A stretch of DNA of 64,000 nt from Lacticaseibacillus hegangensis (GTDB lineage Bacteria; Bacillota; Bacilli; Lactobacillales; Lactobacillaceae), in the NCBI RefSeq assembly GCF_003946465.1, contig NZ_RHOL01000010.1:1-64000 (forward strand), given 5' to 3'. Of this stretch, positions 38,643 through 46,457 are shown piece after piece. Positions within the stretch are counted from its first letter, which is position 1. Every line of letters begins with the position of its first letter. The position numbers and the translations under genes are program-made. Below the pieces are notes generated by a model, which saw only the letters and a list, made by a program, of their open reading frames with translations, did no database searches and was not told the origin of the DNA.

Positions 38643-39581
38643 CTATAATGTTTTCAGCTGCCCGCGAAATTCGGCAAGGCTGGTGTAGCCCTTCTTGGCC
38701 ATTTCTGATTCAAGCTCGCTGGACAGCCGCGTAAAGGCGCCCAGGCCCTCGGTGGCCAAAATGCTGCCTAGAGAGACCAAGTTTGCGCCGCAGAGGATCA
38801 GCTCGTAGGCGTCGCGGCCCGTGGTCACGCCGCCGGTGCCAATGATGCTAATGTCGCCTCGCAGGCGCTGGCGGAAGGCGCGCACGTTGGCCAATGCGAT
38901 CGGTTTGGCGTACTGACCGCCGATGCCGCCAAAGCCGCCCTTGGGTTTGATTGCGGTGGTGTCTGTAGCCGGGTCGATCCAAAGCCCGTTGCCTAGGCTG
39001 TTGATCGAGTTGATAAGGGTCAAGGGGTACCGGTTGAGGATGGCCGCGACCTGATCGAATTGGGCCAAATCAAAGTACGGCGGCAATTTGACGCCGGCGG
39101 GCTTTTTGAACACTTTGAAAATGGCGGCGAGGATGGCCTCAGTCGTGTCAAAATCATACGCGATCTGAGGCTTGCCAGGCACGTTCGGGCAGCTGAGGTT
39201 GAACTCGGTCAGACCGGTGAAGCCCGAATCCTGGATCTTTTGCGCGAGCAGGGGAAAGTCATCCGGTTTCATGCCGGCCACCGAGAGAAAAATTGGCCGG
39301 CCCGGGTGCTTTTCCTGAAACCTCTCGGCGTAAGCAATATAGTAGTCAATCCCCAGGTTCGGCAGGCCCATCGAGTTGATCGTCCCCAGTGCCAGCTGGG
39401 CGAAGCGGGGCTCCGGGTTGCCGGCGCGCGCCTCCAGCGTGCCGGTTTTAGTCACCAGGGTGCCGGCGGGACTTGCCGCAAGTTGGTCGAGCTCGGCTTC
39501 GGTTTGACAGTGCACGCCGCTGGCGTTCATGAAGACATTTTGAAACGCGTAGTCGCCTAGGGTGGTGGTTAAACTAGCCAA
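38643..39581 (-). CDS. pyrD: dihydroorotate dehydrogenase, class 1A (fumarate)
   Basis: 312 aa, close to the 311 aa of the Lactococcus PyrDA. It oxidises dihydroorotate in the cytoplasm with FMN and fumarate, in pyrimidine synthesis. The catalytic Cys131 lies in FNLSCPN, and FMN-binding IGTGGVTTGRDAYE is near the end. A GTG at 39590 overlaps the ribosome site, so I take the TTG at 39581, eight bases after AAAGGAG; this gives MASLTTTLGDYAFQNVFMNASG, which fits the family N-terminus. It is alone, not in a pyr operon. Confidence 0.93.
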   Translation of the reverse strand: MASLTTTLGDYAFQNVFMNASGVHCQTEAELDQLAASPAGTLVTKTGTLEARAGNPEPRFAQLALGTINSMGLPNLGIDYYIAYAERFQEKHPGRPIFLSVAGMKPDDFPLLAQKIQDSGFTGLTEFNLSCPNVPGKPQIAYDFDTTEAILAAIFKVFKKPAGVKLPPYFDLAQFDQVAAILNRYPLTLINSINSLGNGLWIDPATDTTAIKPKGGFGGIGGQYAKPIALANVRAFRQRLRGDISIIGTGGVTTGRDAYELILCGANLVSLGSILATEGLGAFTRLSSELESEMAKKGYTSLAEFRGQLKTL

Positions 39582-39655
39582 AGTGATCACTCCTTTAGAT
39601 TCAGTGTCGTGTCATCCTGCTCATTTAACCATATTTGCACCTGCTTGCCTACGCA

Positions 39656-39683
39656 CAAAAACACCCCAAGTCATACTTGGGGT
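39656..39683 (-). terminator. terminator of the HicB-like pair
   Basis: On the minus strand, ACCCCAAG and CTTGGGGT form an 8-bp stem with a five-base loop, followed by GTTTTTGT. It begins on the stop codon of the small membrane protein gene. Confidence 0.8.
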
Positions 39684-39883
39684 CATAGAACTGAATTTAA
39701 CGCTAAACTGGCCACTGCCAGCCCGGCTGCAATCAGGCACACCCGCCGCGGCAGGCGCGGGTCGCGGCCGCGCAGCATGACAATCAGCCATGCCAGCAGA
39801 CTGACCACAAACACCGCTGCGCTGAGCAAAAAGATCCAGGCCAGCGCAATCCCTAATGGCTTTGCAGGCTGCGCGGCGCTCAT
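39683..39883 (-). CDS. small two-helix membrane protein
   Basis: 66 aa with two hydrophobic stretches (LGIALAWIFLLSAAVFVVSLL and VCLIAAGLAVASLALNSVL) joined by a basic turn (MLRGRDPRLPRR). I do not recognise a family. It starts inside the end of the HicB-like gene (four-base ATGA overlap), so the two are coupled. Function unknown. Confidence 0.6.
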   Translation of the reverse strand: MSAAQPAKPLGIALAWIFLLSAAVFVVSLLAWLIVMLRGRDPRLPRRVCLIAAGLAVASLALNSVL

Positions 39884-40272
39884 GTGGTTGGGTCCTTTTG
39901 GTGGTAAGTTGTCAGGTGTGCAAGCTGGCCGCCCATGCGCCGAATCTCGTCCGGCGGGGCCTGCGGCAGGGTGAAGTGCATTTCCATTTTGTGGGGATCA
40001 AAGTCCTCCGTGGCCGATACGAGCGAATAGAATACGTTAGGGTCGGGCTCGTCGTCTGGCAGCGAGGTCAGTGTGTAAGCCGACAAAGGCGCAGACTTTT
40101 TTGGCAGCCCGAGCAAAAAATTGGCCAGTACGCGGTAGGCATAGTAGACGGTTTCCTGATAGGTGGTGCCCTTAGCCGTCAGTTCGGGCATGTTCACAAA
40201 CTGAATCAAATAACCGTCAGGCGTTTTCTCGTTGCGGGCCGCAAAGAAGTAGCGGCGGGTCGCCTTGGCCAT
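39880..40272 (-). CDS. HicB-like protein
   Basis: 130 aa. The N-terminal part (RRYFFAARNEKTPDGYLIQFVNMPELTAKG, given here in part as GYLIQFVNMPELTAKG) and the following helix ETVYYAYRVLANFLLG resemble the HicB antitoxin fold, where 'F-P-D-L-P-G-x-x-T-x-G' is usual. There is no HicA toxin gene beside it, and no DNA-binding tail is clear, so it may not be an antitoxin. The ATG at 40272 follows GAGAGGATG. It is followed by a coupled membrane protein gene. Confidence 0.6.
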   Translation of the reverse strand: MAKATRRYFFAARNEKTPDGYLIQFVNMPELTAKGTTYQETVYYAYRVLANFLLGLPKKSAPLSAYTLTSLPDDEPDPNVFYSLVSATEDFDPHKMEMHFTLPQAPPDEIRRMGGQLAHLTTYHQKDPTT

Positions 40273-40303
40273 AACATCGCATCCTCTCAAATTCTTCGCT
40301 ATT

Positions 40304-40331
40304 ATTATAACACGGTTAAAAATTGTCGCAA
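40304..40331 (-). promoter_or_regulatory. promoter of the HicB-like pair
   Basis: On the minus strand TTGCGA (complement of 40326-40331), a 16-bp spacer and TATAAT (complement of 40304-40309), about 30 bases before the start codon. Confidence 0.6.
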
Positions 40332-40398
40332 TAATATATGGATTTTCTCATCTTATTATTCTCCCGTCAGCCGCCGGCAGAAAAATCGCTTGGGCCGC

Positions 40399-40427
40399 TT
40401 GCAAACCGCCCTCCTGCCCGTTATAAT
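40399..40427 (+). promoter_or_regulatory. tRNA-Gly promoter
   Basis: TTGCAA (40399-40404), a 17-bp spacer and TATAAT (40422-40427), 14 bases before the tRNA. This is one of the strongest promoters in the window. Confidence 0.8.
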
Positions 40428-40440
40428 AATGCTTGTTGTT

Positions 40441-40511
40441 GCGGTTGTAGTTTAGTGGTAAAACTTCAGCTTCCCAAGCTGACGTCGCGAGTTCGATTCT
40501 CGTCAACCGCT
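40441..40511 (+). tRNA. tRNA-Gly (anticodon CCC)
   Basis: A 71-nt cloverleaf. The acceptor stem pairs GCGGTTG with CAACCGC, with T as discriminator. The D arm is GTTT/AAAC, and the anticodon stem TCAGC/GCTGA closes the loop TTCCCAA, giving anticodon CCC, which reads GGG. The T arm is CGAGTTCGATTCTCG. The 3' CCA is not encoded. It has its own promoter and a short terminator, and lies just upstream of the argS T-box leader. Confidence 0.95.
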
Positions 40512-40516
40512 TGATT

Positions 40517-40541
40517 CTGGTGCCAGTGGTGCCAGTTTTTT
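40517..40541 (+). terminator. tRNA-Gly terminator
   Basis: CTGGTGCC (40517-40524) pairs with GGTGCCAG (40528-40535), with two G-T pairs, then six T. Confidence 0.7.
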
Positions 40542-40549
40542 ATTGGGTG

Positions 40550-40736
40550 AAGAAGCCGAAAAAGGCAACCGGTCGTGTTCAGTGAAGCTGCGGGAGGTGC
40601 GAGCAGCTCACGGCCTTGCCGGCGCGCGGCGGAGCCTGAAGTGAATAATGAGTGGACATGACGTCAACTAGAGTGGTACCGCGGGGAAACTCGTCTCTTT
40701 CAAGTAAACATTTGAAGGAGACGAGTTTTTTCTCGC
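40550..40736 (+). promoter_or_regulatory. T-box leader of argS
   Basis: The T-box sequence AGAGTGGTACCGCGG (40670-40684) is followed by a terminator, ACTCGTCTC (40689-40697) with GAGACGAGT (40717-40725) and a T-run. The competing antiterminator would use the T-box bulge TGGTACCGCG. Stem I is in the upstream part (40570-40640). Uncharged tRNA-Arg should therefore allow argS to be read. I could not place the arginine specifier codon or a separate promoter with confidence. Confidence 0.88.
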
Positions 40737-40754
40737 AGAAAGGAACGTGCACAG

Positions 40755-42437
40755 ATGGAGTTCAAACAAGAAGTGATCAAGGCACTGGCTGCCGCAATCG
40801 GCAGCACGCTGGACGAGGCGACCATCGCGAAGCTGGTCGAAACGCCGAAGGATGATAAGATGGGCGATTATGCCTTTCCCACGTTCGCTTTGGCCAAGGT
40901 GTTCCACCAGGCGCCGCCGCTGATTGCCAAGGACCTGGCCGAAAAAATTGACGCGACCCCGTTTGAAAAGGTCGAAGTCAAGGGCGCTTACATCAACTTT
41001 TTCCTGGACAAGGTCAGCTTTGCCAACACGGTGCTGACGACGATCGCCCAGGACCCGGCGCATTACGGCGACCAGCAAATCGGCACCGGCAACGTGCCGA
41101 TCGACATGTCCAGCCCGAACATCGCCAAGCCGATGAGCATGGGCCATCTGCGCTCGACCGTGATCGGCAACGCCCTGGCCAATATTTTGACCAAAACCGG
41201 GTACACGCCGATCAAGATTAATCACTTAGGCGACTGGGGCACCCAGTTCGGCAAGCTGATCGTGGCTTACCGCAAGTGGGGCTCTGAGGCAGACGTCAAG
41301 CGTGACCCGATCCACTACCTGGTGAAGTATTACGTCCAGTTCCATGAAGAGGCGGAAACGCAGCCCGAGCTGGACGAAGAGGCCCGCGCGGTCTTCAAGC
41401 AGCTGGAGGACGGCGATCCCGAGGTACACCAGCTCTGGTCCTGGTTCCGTGAGGAGTCGCTGAAGGAATTCCAGCGCATCTACAAGGAGCTCGGCATCGA
41501 GTTCGATTCTTACAAGGGCGAGGCCTTTTACAATGACAAGATGGACGCCGTGACCGACGCGCTCGAGCAAAAAGGGCTGCTCAAGGAAAGCCAAGGCGCG
41601 GAAATCGTCGACCTCAGCAAGTACGACCTGAACCCGGCTTTGATCCGCAAGTCCGACGGCGCGACGCTTTACATGACCCGTGACCTCGCCGCGGCCATCT
41701 ACCGCCACGACCAGTACCATTTTGTTCAAAGCCTGTACGTGGTCGGCAACGAGCAGCGGGAGCACTTCCAGCAGCTCAAGGCCGTCCTCAAGGAAATGGG
41801 CAACGACTGGGCGGATAACATTCACCACATTCCGTTCGGTCTGATCACCGCCAACGGCAAGAAGCTTTCGACGCGCAAGGGCAACATCATCTTGCTGGAA
41901 AAGGTGCTCAAGGACGCGGTGGCTCTGGCCAAGCAGCAGATCGCCGAAAAGCACCCGGACCTGGCAAATGCCGACCAAGTGGCGCACGAAGTCGGCGTCG
42001 GCGCCGTGGTCTTCCATGACCTGAAAAACGAGCGCCTCGACAATTTCGATTTCAACTTGGAAGAAGTCGTGCGCTTTGAAGGCGAGACCGGGCCGTACGT
42101 TCAGTACACCAACGCCCGCGCCAACAGCATTTTGAAGAAAACCGACCAACAGCCGGTCGCGGAAGTTGCGTTGACTGACGCCGCGGCCTGGCCGGTGCTC
42201 AAGGCCTTGGCGGACTACCCAGACGTGATCGCCCGCGCGCTGCGTGAGTACGAGCCGTCGGTCATCGCCAAGTACGCGCTGCGCCTGGCCAAGGCGTTTA
42301 ACCAGTACTATGCCAACGTCAAGGTCCTGGTCGACGACGCCGAGCTGCCGGCCCGCCTGGCGATGGTCAAGGCCGTATCGACGGTGCTGACCGACGCGCT
42401 CCACACGCTCGGGGTCGGTGCGCCGGCCGAAATGTAG
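40755..42437 (+). CDS. argS: arginyl-tRNA synthetase
   Basis: 560 aa class I synthetase that charges tRNA-Arg. The class I HIGH motif is HMGH-like in SSPNIAKPMSMGHLRST, and LSTRKGN is the KMSK-equivalent loop. The N-terminal Add-1 domain and the C-terminal anticodon-binding domain (from about 430) are in place. AAAGGAACGTG precedes the ATG. It lies under a T-box and is followed after nine bases by argR, a common pair in lactobacilli. Confidence 0.97.
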   Translation: MEFKQEVIKALAAAIGSTLDEATIAKLVETPKDDKMGDYAFPTFALAKVFHQAPPLIAKDLAEKIDATPFEKVEVKGAYINFFLDKVSFANTVLTTIAQDPAHYGDQQIGTGNVPIDMSSPNIAKPMSMGHLRSTVIGNALANILTKTGYTPIKINHLGDWGTQFGKLIVAYRKWGSEADVKRDPIHYLVKYYVQFHEEAETQPELDEEARAVFKQLEDGDPEVHQLWSWFREESLKEFQRIYKELGIEFDSYKGEAFYNDKMDAVTDALEQKGLLKESQGAEIVDLSKYDLNPALIRKSDGATLYMTRDLAAAIYRHDQYHFVQSLYVVGNEQREHFQQLKAVLKEMGNDWADNIHHIPFGLITANGKKLSTRKGNIILLEKVLKDAVALAKQQIAEKHPDLANADQVAHEVGVGAVVFHDLKNERLDNFDFNLEEVVRFEGETGPYVQYTNARANSILKKTDQQPVAEVALTDAAAWPVLKALADYPDVIARALREYEPSVIAKYALRLAKAFNQYYANVKVLVDDAELPARLAMVKAVSTVLTDALHTLGVGAPAEM

Positions 42438-42446
42438 GAGGCCGCT

Positions 42447-42902
42447 ATGAACAAATCTGAACGTCAGGCCGCTTTGGCCAAAATCATCAATTCGCAAGTG
42501 ATCACCACGCAAGACGAGCTGCTGGAAGCCCTTAAGGCCGCCGGCATCGAGGCCACGCAGGCCACCATTTCCCGCGATATTCGCGAGATGCAGGTGGTCA
42601 AGGCGCAGGACGCCAGCGGCCAGCTGCGCTACACGATTTTCCGCGGTGATTCTCAGTCTCAGCTCGAGCGCCTCAGCAATTCGGTGCGCGAAGTGGGCCT
42701 ATCCATCACCCGCGTGCAGTTTTTGAACGTGATCAAGACGCTGCCGAGCAACGGCAACCTGATGGCCGCCATTATCGACGATATCGGCTTTGCCCAGGTC
42801 GTCGGCACCTTGGCCGGCCACGACACCATCGTCGTGATCAGTCCCGACGAAGCCAGCGCCAAGTGGTTCAACGCCCAGTACCAAAAGGCGTTCATCGCCT
42901 AG
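42447..42902 (+). CDS. argR: arginine repressor ArgR
   Basis: 151 aa. The N-terminal winged helix (KIINSQVITTQDELLEALK, then ATQATISRDIREM) binds ARG boxes; the C-terminal domain has GTLAGHDTIVVIS, the arginine-binding hexamer part. It controls arginine synthesis or catabolism genes, none of which is in the window apart from argS. AGGAGG lies before the ATG. It ends at a bidirectional terminator. Confidence 0.95.
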   Translation: MNKSERQAALAKIINSQVITTQDELLEALKAAGIEATQATISRDIREMQVVKAQDASGQLRYTIFRGDSQSQLERLSNSVREVGLSITRVQFLNVIKTLPSNGNLMAAIIDDIGFAQVVGTLAGHDTIVVISPDEASAKWFNAQYQKAFIA

Positions 42903-42905
42903 ACC

Positions 42906-42942
42906 AAAAGCGGTCTGCCAAGTCAATCGGCAGACCGTTTTT
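42906..42942. terminator. bidirectional terminator
   Basis: CGGTCTGCC (42911-42919) pairs with GGCAGACCG (42929-42937), with A4 before and T5 after. It lies between argR (+) and the pseudouridine synthase gene (-). Confidence 0.9.
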
Positions 42943-42949
42943 GCGTTGG

Positions 42950-43780
42950 TTAAAATGGTGCCGGCGAAGTTGTGGTCAGATTCTCGCTAGTCAGCGGTTT
43001 GATCAAGGTCAAGCTGCTGGCGTGCAGCATGAGGCGCGGGGCCGCGCGCCCGCCATACAAGGGGTCGCCGATGATCGGGTAGCCGAGGTGGGCCAGGTGA
43101 ACGCGCAGCTGGTGGGTGCGGCCGGTTTCAAGCGTCAGCGCCAGGCGGGCGACGTCGCCATGTTTCGCGACGACCCGGAAATGCGTGACCGCCCGCAGGC
43201 CATCACAGCGCACGCGGCGTTTGCGCTTGTCTTCAGGGTCTGCGCCAATCGGCGCGTCAATGGTGCCAGACTGTGGCAGCCCGGGCGGCACCAGCGCCGT
43301 GTAAGTGCGCGCCGCGGTTTTGGCCGCGAGCTGCCGGTTGATGATGCCCTGGCTGATGGGGTCCTTGGCGATGATGGTCAGCCCTGAGGTCAGCATGTCG
43401 AGGCGGTGGGTGATGTACACCGGCCGTGGCGCCAGGTAGCCGGCCGCGGCGTTCATTAGCGTGCCCTCTTCGTCCGGCCGGTTGGGGTGCGGCTTTTGAC
43501 CGGCGGGCTTGTTGACAATCAGCAGCTGGTTGTCCTCGTAGACGACGGCCAGCGGCAGCTGCTGCGGCCGGTAGTAGTCGGTGCCAGGCGCCGAAAAATT
43601 CAGCGTGACGCTGGCACCGGCCTCGACCGGCTGATTGAAGGTGCGGTACTGGCCGTTGATGAGGACCCCTTGCGTGCGCCTGAGCACGGCGATCCAGGCC
43701 TTGGGCACCTGCCAGGCGTGAAGCAAGGCGCGCACGCTGGCCGCTTCAGGGGCTTTGGCGTGAAGTTGAAACTGCGGCAT
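42950..43780 (-). CDS. RluA family pseudouridine synthase
   Basis: 276 aa. The catalytic Asp is in HRLDMLTSGL; family members usually have HRLDxxTSG, so the motif is complete. KPAGQKPHPN and LETGRTHQLRVHLAHLG, then GDPLYGG, are the other RluA marks. There is no clear S4 domain; an S4-like stretch (VRALLHAWQVPKAWIAVLR) lies near the N-terminus. It acts on rRNA or tRNA uridines; the exact site is unknown. It is divergent from the PBP gene. Confidence 0.9.
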   Translation of the reverse strand: MPQFQLHAKAPEAASVRALLHAWQVPKAWIAVLRRTQGVLINGQYRTFNQPVEAGASVTLNFSAPGTDYYRPQQLPLAVVYEDNQLLIVNKPAGQKPHPNRPDEEGTLMNAAAGYLAPRPVYITHRLDMLTSGLTIIAKDPISQGIINRQLAAKTAARTYTALVPPGLPQSGTIDAPIGADPEDKRKRRVRCDGLRAVTHFRVVAKHGDVARLALTLETGRTHQLRVHLAHLGYPIIGDPLYGGRAAPRLMLHASSLTLIKPLTSENLTTTSPAPF

Positions 43781-43845
43781 GACAGGCTCCTTTCTGTAAT
43801 TTGCGTAAAATCCGGCGCAAGGCCGAATCCGCGCTTTTTTCCGTA

Positions 43846-43854
43846 TGCTAAACT
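43846..43854 (+). promoter_or_regulatory. extended -10 promoter of the PBP gene
   Basis: TGCTAAACT, with TAAACT at 43849-43854. The predicted transcription start near 43861 coincides with an in-frame ATG, which argues for the later TTG as the true start codon. Confidence 0.45.
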
Positions 43855-43884
43855 AGTCACATGTTAGGAAAGGGGGACCACCAG

Positions 43885-45966
43885 TTGAAAGCATTCTGGG
43901 CTGCCGTGCAGCCGTACCTGGCCAAAGCCGGGCATGGCATCGCATGGTTCTTTCGCCGGTTTCAAGTGATCCGGTGGCTGATTCTCATTTTCCTGACGCT
44001 GACCCTAGCGCTGTCCACCTGGTTCACCTACAAGGCGAAAACCGCGGACGTGCAGGACATCAAGAGCAGTCTGCAGACGAAAACCACGCTGTACGACGAG
44101 GATGACCGCGAGGCCGGCAAGCTTTACGGCCAAAAAGGGACGTATGTGGACCTGGCCCAGATCTCGCCGAACATTCAAAATGCGGTGATTTCCACCGAGG
44201 ACCGCAGCTTTTACACCAACCCGGGCTTTGACATCAAAGGCATCGCCCGCGCGCTGATCGGGCTGGTCATTCACCACGGCCAGATCACCGGCGGCGGCAG
44301 TACCATCACGCAGCAGCTGGCCAAAAACACGCTGCTGTCCCAGAAGCAGACGTTCCTGCGCAAGGGCCAGGAGATCTTCCTGGCCGTGCAGCTGACTCGA
44401 GTTTACTCTAAAAATGACATTCTGACGATGTACCTGAACAACGCGTACTTTGGCAACGGGGTGTGGGGCGTCGAGGACGCATCGCAGCGCTACTTTGGCA
44501 AGCACGCCAGCCAGCTGACTGCCGGCGAAGGCGCGACGCTGGCCGCGATGCTGCGCAGCCCCAGCTTTTATAACCCAATCGATCACATGGACAACGCGAT
44601 TGCCCGGCGCAACTTGGTGCTGAGCCTTGAGCAGGACAACGGCAAACTGACTGCCGCACAGGTCCAAGCGGCCAAGGCCACCACGCTGACGTTGAAGGAC
44701 ACCTACACCGCCGACAATCAGCAGAAGTATCCCTACTTCTTCGATTCGGTGATCGAAGAGGCGTACAAGCAGGACGGCATCTCGCAAGACGACATCGTCA
44801 ACAAGGGCTACCGCATTTACACGACACTGAACCCAACTTATCAAAATCGGATGCAAGAAGCCTTTGACAACCAGTACGTCTTTCCGCAAGCCGCCGCGGA
44901 TGGCACCAAGCCCCAGGCGGCCTCGGTGGCCGTCGACCCGAAAACCGGCGGCGTGCTCGCCGTGGTGGGCTCACGCGGCCCGCATGTGTACTTGGGGTTC
45001 AACTACGCCACGCAGCTTCAGCGCCAACCAGGGTCTTTGCTCAAGCCGCTGATGGCGTACACGCCGGCGCTTGAAAACGGCTATTCCTATGACAGCGACC
45101 TGACCGACAAGCTGACCAGCTACGGCAAGGACCATTACACGCCGACCAATGACACCGGCACCTACGCCGGCACGGTGCCGATGTACAAGGCGCTGGCCGA
45201 TTCGACCAACGCGCCGGCCGTGTGGCTGCTGAACCAGATCGGCATGAGTAAGGGCGTCGCGAGCCTGAGCCGCTTTGGCATTACGCTGCCGAAAAAGGAT
45301 CAAGACCAGCTGGCGTCTGTGTTGGGCGGCGTCTCCACCGGCTTTTCGCCGTTGACCTTCGCCCGCGCGTACTCGGCCTTCGCCAGCGGCGGTAGCCTGC
45401 CGCAGACCCACTTCATTCGCAAAATTGTCGATGCCACCGGCAAAACCGTGGTCAACAACGAGCCCTCAAGCAAGCGCATCATGAAGCAGTCGGTGGCCAC
45501 GGAAATGACCAGCATGATGATCGGCGTTTACAACGAAGGCACCGGCCGCGCCGCCAAGCCCTACGGCTACACGATCGCCGGCAAAACCGGCACCGTGGAA
45601 ACGCCGAAGGACTGGGGCAACGGCCTAGGCGCCAAGGACTCCTGGGTGGTCGGCTACACGCCGGACATTGTGGTTGCGACCTGGTCCGGTTTTGCCAACA
45701 CCGACGCCAGTCACTACCTGCTGCCAGGGCAGGGAGCGCTGAAGTTGTACCGTCAGGAAATGACGAATATCCTGCCGGCCACGCCGCAAACCAAGTTCAA
45801 CACCACCGACGCCAGTGCCCGCGCGACTCTGCAGACGCCGAACGCCGAAAACGGCGGTGCGGATATGTGGTCCAACATTCAAAGCGGCATTCAAAATGGG
45901 GTCGACTCGGCCAAGAATACCGTGTCGGAGTGGTACAATACCATCAAAGGACTATTGGGTAACTAA
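43885..45966 (+). CDS. class A penicillin-binding protein
   Basis: 693 aa bifunctional peptidoglycan synthase anchored by one N-terminal helix (about 27-46). The GT51 glycosyltransferase has its Glu in ISTEDRSFYTNPG (about Glu105) and GGSTITQQLAKN. The transpeptidase has Ser384-x-x-Lys387 (SLLK), STN (440-442) and KTG (567-569). The start is taken as TTG at 43885, eight bases after GGAAAGGGGG; an ATG at 43861 would be leaderless. It is closest to the PBP2a/PbpF group of Gram-positives. The ylbF-like gene follows. Confidence 0.92.
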   Translation: MKAFWAAVQPYLAKAGHGIAWFFRRFQVIRWLILIFLTLTLALSTWFTYKAKTADVQDIKSSLQTKTTLYDEDDREAGKLYGQKGTYVDLAQISPNIQNAVISTEDRSFYTNPGFDIKGIARALIGLVIHHGQITGGGSTITQQLAKNTLLSQKQTFLRKGQEIFLAVQLTRVYSKNDILTMYLNNAYFGNGVWGVEDASQRYFGKHASQLTAGEGATLAAMLRSPSFYNPIDHMDNAIARRNLVLSLEQDNGKLTAAQVQAAKATTLTLKDTYTADNQQKYPYFFDSVIEEAYKQDGISQDDIVNKGYRIYTTLNPTYQNRMQEAFDNQYVFPQAAADGTKPQAASVAVDPKTGGVLAVVGSRGPHVYLGFNYATQLQRQPGSLLKPLMAYTPALENGYSYDSDLTDKLTSYGKDHYTPTNDTGTYAGTVPMYKALADSTNAPAVWLLNQIGMSKGVASLSRFGITLPKKDQDQLASVLGGVSTGFSPLTFARAYSAFASGGSLPQTHFIRKIVDATGKTVVNNEPSSKRIMKQSVATEMTSMMIGVYNEGTGRAAKPYGYTIAGKTGTVETPKDWGNGLGAKDSWVVGYTPDIVVATWSGFANTDASHYLLPGQGALKLYRQEMTNILPATPQTKFNTTDASARATLQTPNAENGGADMWSNIQSGIQNGVDSAKNTVSEWYNTIKGLLGN

Positions 45967-45987
45967 TCTAAATAAATGAGGTGCCTC

Positions 45988-46365
45988 ATGGCAAACGTAT
46001 ACGATAGTGCAAATCAGCTCGCCGAAGATCTTAAGCTCAGTCAGCAGTTCCAGGACCTGAAAAAGAGCTACGACATGCTTAAGCTCGACCCGATGGGTTA
46101 CGCCCTGTTCCAGCAGTTCCAGACCCTGCAGATGTCGCTGCAGCAAAAGCAGATGGCTGGCCAAGAAGTCACTGAGCAAGACGTTCAGCCGCTTCAGGAT
46201 CTGTCGTCGAAGATGCAAAACATCGACGCGATCAAGGACCTGATGGCCAAGGAGCAGGCGATGTCGACGGTCATGGATGACCTGAACCGGATCATCTCGG
46301 CGCCGATCGCCGAACTTTACCAAGACAGCACCAGCCAGTCGGGCGATCAGCCGGCCGCTAAGTAA
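45988..46365 (+). CDS. YlbF/YheA family regulator
   Basis: 125 aa all-helical protein (UPF0342). The stretch MANVYDSANQLAEDLKLSQQ and the helices with KSYDMLKLDP are typical. Members such as YlbF and YmcA steer RNase Y and development in Bacillus; the role in lactobacilli is open. The ATG at 45988 has GAGGTG before it; an ATG four codons earlier overlaps that site. It lies 21 bases after the PBP gene and is probably co-transcribed. Confidence 0.82.
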   Translation: MANVYDSANQLAEDLKLSQQFQDLKKSYDMLKLDPMGYALFQQFQTLQMSLQQKQMAGQEVTEQDVQPLQDLSSKMQNIDAIKDLMAKEQAMSTVMDDLNRIISAPIAELYQDSTSQSGDQPAAK

Positions 46366-46370
46366 GGCTT

Positions 46371-46399
46371 AAAGCACGCCGCGCGTTCGGCGTGCTTTT
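46371..46399 (+). terminator. terminator of the PBP-ylbF unit
   Basis: AAAGCACGCCG pairs with CGGCGTGCTTTT, a 10-11 bp stem with a short loop. Confidence 0.88.
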
Positions 46400-46457
46400 C
46401 GTTTGCCGCGCTGAGCGGTAAAATGAGGCGACGGGGTTGCATAGAAAAGGTGAAAAT

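Noticed and set aside
40610-40640. GGTGCG in the argS leader as another copy of the structured repeat
   Set aside because: Only the six-base match is shared. The CTTAG and CCCGATT blocks and P1 are missing, and the T-box structure explains the region.
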